Shown here: piece by piece, positions 24,044 through 33,230 of the stretch
How the letters are laid out: each line of letters starts with the position of its first letter
How positions within the stretch are numbered: position 1 is the first letter of the stretch
Origin: Hemerocallis citrina
Taxonomy: Eukaryota > Streptophyta > Magnoliopsida > Asparagales > Asphodelaceae
Length of the DNA stretch: 64,000 nt
Direction: 5' to 3'
NCBI GenBank assembly: GCA_017893485.1
Contig: CM030363.1
Span: 115,668,004 to 115,732,003 of the forward strand
The notes under the pieces: generated by a model
The model's database searches: none
What the model saw: only the letters and a program-made list of their open reading frames with translations
Told to the model about the DNA's origin: nothing
Program-made: the position numbers and the translations under genes

Positions 24044-24600
24044 TTAAAAAGTGGATTTGATTTGTTTTCCTAGTTGACATACATCACATAACTTATCCTT
24101 TTTAAAGGATAGTTTTGGCAGTCCTTTAACTAGGTTATACTTAGATATTTTTGAGAGATTCTTCATATTCACATGTCCAAATCTTCTATGCCAAAGCCAA
24201 GAGTCATTGTTAGAAGCTATTAAACAAAAATCATTTGAAAACTCAATTGTATTCAAACACAATTCATAAATATTGTTTTTGCGAAAACCTTGAAAAATGA
24301 TATTTTGCATAGTAGAGTCATAAATCAAACATGCATCTTTTTCAAATACTATTTTATATCCTTTATCACACAATTGACTAATACTTAACAAATTATGTTT
24401 TAATCCACTAACTAACAACACATTTTCTATAGTGGGGTTAGAATTTTTACCAACCATGCCGATACCTATGACTTTTCCTTTGTTGTTATCACCAAAGGTA
24501 ACTGTTTCTCCATCGATGCTTTGAATGGTGGATAGAAGGTTGGCATGTCCGGTCATATGTTTTGAACAGCCGCTGTCAAGTATCCAGCGATCTTTCTTGG
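24044..24600 (-). pseudogene. Copia protease end and GAG-pre-integrase domain
   Basis: The frame contains ENVLLVSGLKHNLLSISQLCDKGY, WLWHRRFGHVNMKNLSKI and CDVCQLGKQIKSTF. These are the GAG-pre-integrase domain and the His-His-Cys-Cys zinc site at the start of Copia integrase. Upstream, KKDRWILDSGCSKHMTG is read across the end at 24540-24600, giving the protease active site DSG. The order protease, pre-integrase, integrase is as expected. Confidence 0.82.
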
Positions 24601-25807
24601 GTACCTATAAAATATTCAAGGTAAATATGGTACCCTTTTTATTGGGTCCAAAACATATTAGTTTGGGGGAAACCAAACCCATAATGAGTTTGATTTTCCT
24701 CCATAAGCAGGAATATAATTAATAGAATTACACACATTTAATAAATATGAATTGATATACGCAATTTTATCATTCTGATTTAAGTTAACTGGAACCCATA
24801 CAAATTTGTTCTGTCCAGTTGACTTTACAGTATCCTTCAGTCGACTTCTAGTGTGAGTCAGTCGACTGGATGATGCGACAGGTCGACTTATATAAGGTTT
24901 TGATCTTGTTGAGTAAGATTCAATTCCTCTGGACAGACGACTGATGGATGGACTCAGTCGACTTAACCGAACGTCAGACTTGCTTTTATCACTAAAATTT
25001 ATTACCTTAGGCTTTTCAAAGAATTCATATAATTTATGTGTAACACTAGAAATAGATTCTGATTTATTTCTACTAGTGTTTTTAGAAGAAGATTCTTTTA
25101 TAGAAGAATTTTTGAAACCAAGACCATATTTTTGACTAGATTTCACTTGATGATGAAGGACATCATTTAAATTCTCTTTGCCTTTGTTAAACTTAGACAC
25201 GTTCTTGGATATCTCTTCATAATTCTTTTTTAGAGATTCAAGATCAGTATCTAAACTTGCAATGCGAGAATTTAAAGATTTCACTTCCTTATCAAGGTTA
25301 AGATTTTCTTGAGAAAGTATTTGATTGACTTTCTCTAGATTCTTGACTCTAATCTTTTCCTTTTTCAACTCTTGAAAGATTTCAGTAAAAGCATCAAGTA
25401 AATCTTCTGAATCAAAATCATTACTTACATGATCTTGAGAAGCCATAAAGCACATGTTTGCAACTTCATTGTTTTCATCAGTTTCTTCTTCTGAAGAAGA
25501 ATCACTGTCATCCCAAGTTGCTTGGTAAGCCTTGTTGTTCTTGGCAAACTTATTCTTTGTGTACTTGTCCTTCTTGAAGTTGGATGTTTTTTCCTTGTTC
25601 TTTGTATTTTCTAGGGGACAATTCTTCTTCATGTGACCTGTTTTATTGCACCTGAAACAAATAGGAGGATCATTAGAATCTCTAATTTTGGAATTGAACT
25701 TACCTTTCTTTAGAAATTTTTTGAATCTTCTAGTGAACATGGCTATCTCCTCTTCATCTTCTTCCTCATCTTCTAAGTCTGTCATGGCTTTAAAAGCCAA
25801 TGATTTC
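24601..25807 (-). pseudogene. SIRE-type gag, C-terminal part
   Basis: The frame at 24658-25800 carries a CCHC zinc knuckle (CFRCNKTGHMKKNC), an acidic stretch (DDSDSSSEEETDENNE), a predicted coiled-coil region around LNSRIASLDTDLESLKK, and a Ser/Arg-rich tail. That tail (SRLSPSISRLSR and similar) derives from repeated AGTCGACT motifs. The frame begins in the left copy of the 80-bp target duplication, because a retroposed insert separates it from the gag N-terminus. Confidence 0.85.
25728..25807. repeat. 80-bp target-site duplication (left copy)
   Basis: These 80 bases recur at 26998-27077 with a single visible difference (A versus G near 25775/27045). They encode part of gag (FKAMTD...EEIAMFT) and flank the 1.19-kb insert. 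An 80-bp duplication is far longer than the 4-20 bp usual for retrotransposition. Confidence 0.85.
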
Positions 25808-26997
25808 CTTTTTTTTTTTTTTGAATGAGAATCATATGGGCATATGTTTGCATATTGTGTTTATTATAATATTAATGCAAGTGTCTGATATTCTGTAAGG
25901 TTGATAATATGGTGTGAGGTGACACACAGAAGATCATATTATCAGTTCCCTATGGAATATATAAATAGTTCACAACCTAGACGGACTTGGACAATCCATT
26001 GGAAAGGTTGTAGTGTAATCTGGTATTAGTCTGTCTTGACTATAGGTTTACACTAGTACACTTTGTGTGTATTGAACAGGACCACTTGAGGTTGTTCTCT
26101 TTGTACTGACTACAAAAGAGAACAAACACCTCTGTTATTATGGATGCTTATGCTCTTAATCCAGATATAATAACAGACATGTATATGCAGTGTGCATTAC
26201 TTTGACTCATAAAAGAGTGAGATTCATTATGGATCAACAACCTCTATAAATTGGGTAATAGCATTGTATGTATGATGGGCTGTTGATTGTAAAAGGAATC
26301 CATGTCCTGATACGTCGGGTTGATGATGTCCCCTTAAGGAGCTCATAAGGATTGTCATGTAAACCCTGCAGGTGGATTACATCCGACATGACAAAAGGTT
26401 GAGTGGTACTACTTAAGGATAAAAGATGTTGATCAATATAGTTGTCAGTAACTTAATTTGATCGACGGACATTCGATATCTTAACATGGGGAGTTGAACG
26501 AGCATATAATAAAAGGAGCCCATAAATATAATTTGGGATTAGGAAGGTAGTGCAACAATAGCTCCTTAGTGGACCGAGCTATTGTTAATGGGTCTGGGTT
26601 GTGTGTTCGGGTTGAACACGGGATACCCAGATTCGTTAGGAGACCTAACCCTAATTTCTCCTCATGGTCCCTGTCGTAGCCTTATATATATCCTCTATTC
26701 TCTGGCCGTCATTGACAATCAAAAAGATAAGATTTTTCTCAAAACTCGTGATTCACGAAAGGAAAGAAAGAGAGGTCAGCCAAGGAGAAGAAAGGTTGGG
26801 AGATCGTCGCCCACACGACGTCCAACCCGAGGAAGGAATACGTGCAGAAGATCTTGAGGTCGCTGTCGTCTTCTTCTCACCGCAGGTATAATTTGTGAAC
26901 CCTAGATTCCGCTATATAGGGTTAGATCACATTTTTAATCTGTTTATCTTTAACGATCGATACGCACACCAATCCGTAGTCCTGGGATTCATCTCAG
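25808..26997 (-). mobile_element. retroposed 1.19-kb insert with poly(A) end
   Basis: On the plus strand the insert opens with a T-run of about 14 (25809-25823), which is a poly(A) tail on the minus strand. A possible AATAAA lies about 40 bp upstream of the tail. It is bounded by the 80-bp duplication. I see no RT, transposase or long frame, so it is a trans-mobilised transcript, a processed pseudogene of unknown source, or a heavily 5'-truncated LINE. A TATATATATCC stretch near 26685 on the plus strand could be an LTR-type promoter of the source, but this is uncertain. Confidence 0.7.
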
Positions 26998-27077
26998 TTC
27001 TAGTGAACATGGCTATCTCCTCTTCATCTTCTTCCTCATCTTCTGAGTCTGTCATGGCTTTAAAAGCCAATGATTTC
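26998..27077. repeat. 80-bp target-site duplication (right copy)
   Basis: This matches 25728-25807. On its right the gag N-terminal frame continues without interruption, and on its left the insert begins. Removing the insert and one copy restores gag codons from the N-terminal to the C-terminal part. Confidence 0.85.
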
Positions 27078-27744
27078 TTCTTTGCCTGTTGTGATTTGCA
27101 TCCTTCTTTCGCTCTTCAATTTGAACCTCGTACACCATTAGATTTCCCACAAGATTCTCAAGAGAAAGTTGTGACAAATCATTTGCTTCTTCAATTGCAG
27201 TGGTCTTCTTTTCCCATTCAGGAGTGAGTGCACGAAGGACTTTTCTAACCATCTCTGCTTGAGTGTATGTCTTTCCAAGTGCCACAAGTGAGTTTGTAAT
27301 ATCAGTAAATCTGGTGATCATCTCAGACACAGTTTCATTTTCCTTCATGCGGAACATCTCAAACCTGTGAACAAGAACAGAGATTTTAGATTCTTTCACT
27401 TTATTTGTTCCTTCATGAGTTACCTCGAGTGTATGCCAGATTTGATGTGCGGTTGTAGCATTTGATACACGGTTGAACTCCTGCTTTGTGAGAGCACAAA
27501 ATAATGCGTTCATTGCTTTTGCATTATTCATAGTTTGGTTCTTCTGATCATCATTCCATTGTGCATATGGAATAGTAGGGGCAGTGTATTTCGTCTCCGT
27601 CATGTGCCATATTTCATAGTTGATTGATTGCAGGTAGATCCTCATTCTGCACTTCCAATAATTGTAGTTTGTTCCATCGAAGAGCGGTGGCCTTTGTGTA
27701 GATTGGCCTTCATGGTACTGATTAGCATTTGAAGTAGTTGCCAT
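27078..27744 (-). pseudogene. SIRE-type gag, N-terminal part
   Basis: The start Met at 27744 gives MATTSNANQYHEGQSTQRPP, then FDGTNYNYWKCRMRIYLQ and the UBN2-type gag core (KAMNALFCALTKQEFNRV, IWHTLEVTHEGT, FEMFRMKENETVSEM). This is the retrotransposon nucleocapsid precursor. It begins 14 bp left of the primer-binding site. The frame shifts at its end (RRNHWLLKP in place of the SLAFKAM continuation), so the polyprotein is broken. Confidence 0.88.
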
Positions 27745-27757
27745 AGCCTGTAACCTT

Positions 27758-27769
27758 GCTCTGATACCA
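27758..27769 (-). other. primer-binding site (initiator tRNA-Met)
   Basis: The minus strand reads TGGTATCAGAGC exactly, the standard primer-binding site complementary to plant initiator tRNA-Met. It lies two bases from the LTR terminus and just upstream of gag. Confidence 0.92.
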
Positions 27770-27771
27770 AG

Positions 27772-29177
27772 TGTTGGATCCTGTAGGCGAGGCAACAAAC
27801 ACTAGAGGGGGGGGGGGGTGAATAGTGTTAATTAAAATAAACTGCGGAATAAAGACTTTTTCTTCGGTGCAGTCGACTTAGGTGTGAACCAGTTGACTGA
27901 TATAACTAAATAAAAGAAAATTCAAACAACTCTGTGCAGTCGACTTAAAGTTGAGACAAGCGACTGAAGACACAATAAAAATTTAAAGAAACGAGACTGA
28001 CCAGTCGACTGATAATGTGCTGAGTCGACTGTCCAGACAAGTTTCACAGAACTTAAACAGAAACAAGTAAATGCAAGTACGAGAGAAACAATCACAGAGT
28101 ACACACGATATATCCTGTTTCGGTCCTTCCGACCTACATCCAGTCCCCAAGCAACCCACTTGAGATTTTCACTATTCTTGAAAAACAAGTTTACAAGAAT
28201 ACCCTACGGCGTTCAGACAACAACCTTGTCTAACCCGTAGTCCTTTCTCTCAACCAGAGAAAGCAGACTCACTCTACCACCAAGAGTGAAACGATCGACT
28301 CTACACCCTAGAGTCTAACTCTCCAACCGAGAGCAAAAAGAAAACAATAAAAATTTACAGTCAACCTATAGTCTTGTTGGTGTTATGTGATGTAGAACGT
28401 GGCTAAAAAAGAGGTCGACTTCTATACCCAGTCTAGAATGAATTCCGATGTTATACTGGACTGAGTGTAGAGAACCAGAATTTTAGAACTTGAAAGATTT
28501 TTCTCTTTAACACTTAGAAATGCTCAAAGATTGCTCGAGATTCTTAAAAATGTTGTTAGATCTTTTTCAGAGAGTTCTGAACTCTATTTATAGAGTTAGA
28601 ACTCCTGGACGTTGGGAGATGGTTATTCCAACTGTCAACCAACGGATCTAAGAGCTTTTAAATTTGAAAATCGATTTTGAAAACAGAAAACGGTCAAAAG
28701 CCCTTGAACAGTCGACTGAGTTGCCATAATGAGTCTACTGGTCAGAGTTTGAATAAATTTAAACAGTTTTGTACTGCCAGTCGACTGATAGAATCATCGG
28801 TCGACTGGTACTCAACAGTTAAATTATTTCAAACTGTTTTGACCTTTTGATTTTTTTTTTTTGAAAACACACATTGTAAAAATAGTGAGTGTATCTGTGT
28901 GTGACAAATCTTTACATCATACTAAGACTCAACAAAAATAAGATTACATTGTTTACAAGACATGACTATAAATGACACTTTTAAGCTTGAGACTTTAGCT
29001 TGAGTCTTGAGTCTTGTCTTGAGTCTTGAGTCTTGAATGAAGCTTTAACCATTGTCTTTATCTGGAGCTTTTGTGCTTGTTCAGCTGTATAGTAGTGAGT
29101 CATTTGTGTATAGCACTTGCAAGTATAACAAGAATACATGTGCAGTGTGTTGTGATCATCAAAATCAAGAATCAACA
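27772..29177 (-). repeat. 5' LTR of SIRE-like Copia element
   Basis: On the minus strand it starts TGTTGATTCTTGATTTTGA and ends GGATCCAACA beside the primer-binding site, both familiar for SIRE/Maximus LTRs. A poly-G tract sits near 27806-27818 and a T-run near 28850. AGTCGACT palindromes recur (27871, 27937, 28004, 28023, 28709, 28780 areas). The outer edge meets GAACC at 29178-29182, the expected target duplication in the Tat LTR. The matching 3' LTR is missing. Confidence 0.85.
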
Positions 29178-30789
29178 GAACCCTCCGACGCTCTTGTCAA
29201 TACCAGATTAAGTAAAGAGAAAGAGCTTAAGTGGACAAAAAGTGATCACCTGTAACAGTCGGAGGTAGAGGGTTATTTATAGTCGACGTGGGGATCTGTT
29301 TCAGGATCAGAATGAATCCCTACTTCCCGGTGTGGCTGGATAGGGGTGGTTATAACCACCTCCTCAGGACAAGGATGAGCCAGGATTTCCTCCTATCCTG
29401 TTGAACTGGTTCCTAACGGGTCGAGACCCGTTCTCAGCTGAACAGATCCGTTCAGGGTTAGCGGGTCCAAGAGGAGAGACTCAGTTCCCAATTCGGACCC
29501 GTCTGTTTGTGAATTTACCTTCTTACCCCTGTGACTTTAAGATTCATGCCCACTTTGAACGGTTCCGATTTAACCCCATTTTTAGCCATATCATTACTCA
29601 TTTAAGAACTAGAAGTTCTACATGCATCAAAAGTCTATTTTTTTAAAAAAAAAACTAGAAGTTACACATACATGAAAAGATCATTCTGTTGTGAACTAGG
29701 AGTTCTACATACAACAAATTACTAAAAGTTTGCACTTTTATGAACTATTAGAAGTTCTACAAATAACTAGAAGTTCTACATATAATTAATAGAAGTTAGA
29801 GAATACCCCCACATTTTTACTAAGTAGAAATAGCTAGCCTTAGCTTCCTTCTCCACTAGCCTTAGCTTTCTTCTCCTTCCTCCTAGCTCTTACTTGAACC
29901 TATTTATGAGAACTCTCTTGTTAAAACTTCTCTCTTTCTTTTGCTTTCTCTATCTTTTTATTTTTCTTTAGCAAATGAGCTAAAGGTGAAGGGAAGGGGT
30001 ATTTATAGGAGAAAATGAGAGAGGTAAGTGTATGAGAGTTCAACTAGGGTTTTGGGCACTTGTTTGCCTTGGGGTATTGGCCGGCCAAATGGTGAGGGGG
30101 GAGGGGGGGGGGGGGGGGGGGGGTGAGTGTATGTGTGTTAGCTTAGGTGAGAAAGAACAACACCTATTAATACAATTGTATTTCCAATAATTATAAAACC
30201 TAAGTTCATCCCTCCAAATAAATCCTAGCCATTCATCTTTGATCAATCATGACAAAAACAAAGATATTTTTGTCCACAACACATACTACATGCTTTGTAC
30301 AAATGTATGAAATCGATACAATACGTATATGTATATACTAATATATATACTGATAATTTTTATTTGTCAAACCAAACAATCTGTACCAAAATAATTTAAT
30401 TCCTTGAATAAAAATAAAAATAAATTTATTATCGGTTCGGAAGATTTCAGTACCAAATTGATATAATACGGATATATATAGACTAGTATATATATACTGA
30501 TAATGTTTATTAATTAAACTGAGTAATATCCCCCAAAAATATTTCAATTCTAAAAATAAAATAAAATAATAATTTTTAATATTAGACCGGCATATTACAT
30601 ATATTTTCTCAAAAATGCATATTACAAGATTTTGTACAAATGCATAAAATCGATACAATACATATATATACATACTAGTATATATATAAAGATGACTTTT
30701 TATATTAAAACTAATTAATTTCTATAAGGAATATTTTAATTTTTAAAAATAATAACAATACAAATATAATATTCGACCGGGATATTACA
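29178..30789 (-). repeat. Tat-like LTR, copy B (truncated)
   Basis: This repeats 18655-20263 with about 2 percent differences, including the TATA box, poly-G tract and TGTAATATCCCGG terminus. Its U5 end is missing: copy B begins exactly where the SIRE LTR ends. The SIRE element therefore inserted into this LTR copy, and the other half was lost in the rearrangement joined at 20382. Confidence 0.82.
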
Positions 30790-30905
30790 TATCTAGAGTT
30801 GCAATAAGAAAGACAACAACTCCGCTTTAGAAGTCAAATCGTTTTATTCTTGATCCATCTATCAAGAATAATAAAAATAATAAAAATAATAAAAATAAAT
30901 GCATC
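30790..30905. repeat. duplicated genomic flank (copy B)
   Basis: This matches 20264-20381 including the AT-rich simple repeat, then continues into unique intergenic sequence. It represents the original flank of the Tat insertion. Confidence 0.7.
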
Positions 30906-31155
30906 TCTAATTTCTAATCGCTAACCTCTAATCTGTAATCTCAACAATGAAAATCATTATGAACATTGCAATTGATCAGTAGCATTGAGAAATGGGGGAA
31001 AATGAACACATGAATGAGGGCAGCCGTTTGCGTCGAGGACGTTGGGTAGGCAGGGTACGAGAGGAGGCTGTGGTTGGTCGTGCACGTGGTTAGGGGCGCC
31101 TGTGCGTGGTTCTGAGGGAGAGAGAGGGTAAGCGGCGGGCAATTTGAAATTTGTG

Positions 31156-31226
31156 CAAGCCCTTAACAGAGTCTACATTGAAATTGTCAGCGTTGTGTTG
31201 TTAATCTAGACTCTATTAAGGGCTTG
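31156..31226. repeat. short hairpin, 20-bp arms
   Basis: The left arm CAAGCCCTTAACAGAGTCTA (31156-31175) and the right arm TAGACTCTATTAAGGGCTTG (31207-31226) are reverse complements apart from one base, separated by 31 bp. It may be a very small MITE relic or a structured transcript. No flanking duplication is clear. Confidence 0.65.
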
Positions 31227-31359
31227 AAAGGAAAAAAAAAATCTTTAAACCCATTTGGATTACTGAACTCCGTTGGGTCACTGCTGATTCGAGGAGGAGT
31301 TGAAAATTTTCATCTTCCCTTTAAAAAAAATTTGTTGGGCTTTGTAGATTGGTCAAGGC

Positions 31360-32095
31360 CTCACAAACATAATTAAGCATAAAATCTACAGTTAACTCAG
31401 TTACCCATCCAAGCTCAATATTTTTCTCAACAAACCATATCCAAACCTAAAAAATATTGCAACTTTACAATAAATATCTTAAAAGCCGTAAAAACCCAAC
31501 AAACAAATACATGCCGTTGCCATTAACATGGCACTCTAATTATTATTTTTTAAACTGTAATTTTAAAATTATTTATGTCAACAAACATAGTTATCCAACC
31601 AAGCTCAAATGTTTGCTCAATCAACCATACCCAAAGTTAGAAAAGATTCCAACTTTCCAACAACCACCTCCAAAACCCTTAAAAACACAATAACATAATT
31701 AAGAATAGAATTTACTGTTAACTCAATTATCCAACCAAGTTCAAATCTTTACTGAATTAACAAAATCCAACTTTAGAACAACCACCTCGAAAACCCTAAT
31801 ACTGAACATGAAAATTAGCTTGAAACAACTCTATACAAACCATTAATTCCTGAATTTGCAATTTTTCTTTGTTCATGATAAATAAATATTTGTCGAGAAT
31901 TTCTTGTACCCAATAACTACTATACATAATACATGTTCCAACTTTAGAACAATCACCTTGAAACCCTAATAGTGAACATGAAAATTGCCTTGAAACAGCT
32001 CTATACAAACCATATATCCGAATTTGCAATCTTTCTTTGTTTATGATCAATAAATTTTTCTTTATGATCAATAAATAACTACTATACATAATACA
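31360..32095. repeat. intergenic degenerate direct repeats
   Basis: A unit with ACATAATTAAG...GTTAACTCAATTATCC recurs near 31367, 31570 and 31692. A second unit with CCAACTTTAGAACAACCACCT followed by AACATGAAAATT and TCTATACAAACCAT occurs near 31759 and 31936. The copies are imperfect. There is no coding potential. From 30906 to 31155 and from 32100 to 32250 I see nothing assignable. Confidence 0.6.
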
Positions 32096-32254
32096 TTACT
32101 AAAACAATTAGGTAAGACAATACTAAGACAATTAAGTGACAAATAGAATGTATTATCAATCAAAATTAGGCAGAGGAGTATGATTGCCTCACCACAATTC
32201 TGGAGTTTAAAAGTGGTAGCTATAAATTTTCAATGGTCAATTCAATATAGCTTC

Positions 32255-32520
32255 AAGTCTTACCGTGAGTGATGCGTGGCGGAGCGACGGCACAGTGTAT
32301 CAACGGTGCGGTGGAGCGACGGTGGGCGATAGAGCGCTGTCGCAGTGTTGCAGCGGTGCGTGGATTTTGAGAGAGAGAGAAAGAGTAGAACATGCTTCCT
32401 GGGTGTGACAGCGCGGCAAAGCGACGGCGTGGCGGAGCAACGGTGAGGGAGAGAGGAATGGTCGGCCTCGGTTTTGAGAGAGAGAGAGAGAAAGAGAGAG
32501 AGACTTGTACGGGTAGTTAA
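32255..32520. repeat. GC-rich GGCGGAGCGACGG repeat with GA-tract
   Basis: Short units of the GGCGGAGCGACGGC type recur about six times, followed by a (GA)n tract at 32477-32508. An open frame on the minus strand is low complexity. It could be a decayed 5' leader of a gene or element reading leftwards. Further right (32625-32665) there is a short (AGATTAG)n-like tract. Confidence 0.4.
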
Positions 32521-33017
32521 TGTGTTCGATGGGTTTATATTGGAGATTTTGGTTGTATGTGCATTGCACGAGTAGGTAGGTTTACAAATGACACTAAGAC
32601 ATTTTTCCATTATAGTAATAGAGATAAATTAGAGATTAGAGATTAGAGATTAAAGATTAGAGAGAAACTTAATTATCATTCTCTTCCTCCCAACAAATCT
32701 AAAATTCAGGAGTTCAACACCAATATTCTTACTTTTAACCTTGGACTCAATCCCATATTATGCTCATAAGTATGTCATTGAGAACATGAGACTTGAAAAG
32801 CTCCACTTACATGGACATGGTTTTCCAAACATTCCTATGTAATTCCAGTTACATGGTAATGGTTTTCCAAACTTAAAACCTAACAAGCTTTTCCCTTCTT
32901 CCCTCTTCTCTGAACAATGCTTAAATTTTAAACCCCACAAAATTAGAAGTAAGAGAAAAACAAGGGGGGGAGAGAGAGAGGGAAAGGGTGATAAATACTT
33001 AACTACTACAGTCTCCA

Positions 33018-33230
33018 ATGCTTCTAATTAATCGCCGAAAGAACCCGCTCACCTATCTCCTCTCTCTTTCTCTCTCTCTCTCTCCGGATCTGCACCCAAA
33101 AAGAGAGAGTTTAGTTGGCAGAAAGATCCATCTTTGGGGTTTCTTCGATCTACAAACCCAAATTCAAGAAAAGGTTTTTGTGGGGGATAATGCCGGTGTT
33201 AAGATTGATGGGTTTTGCGTAATTCCGAAG
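33018..33230 (+). promoter_or_regulatory. putative 5' leader of ALE2-like gene
   Basis: A (CT)n-rich tract at 33050-33086 resembles the pyrimidine-rich 5' leaders of many plant genes. It lies upstream of the chosen start at 33231. The reading frame stays open from an ATG at 33018, so a longer N-terminus cannot be excluded. The low-complexity Ser/Leu codons it would add argue against this. No clear TATA box was identified. Confidence 0.4.

Noticed and set aside
26582..26891. Two overlapping plus-strand frames in the retroposed insert, with basic residues
   Set aside because: They are short and overlapping in different frames, with no recognisable domain. More likely leader-type sequence of a source transcript.
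32260..33018. Minus-strand frames at 32260-32610 and 32764-33018 as a possible divergent gene
   Set aside because: One is built from GC-rich short repeats and a GA tract. The other contains a short direct duplication and has no known domain.
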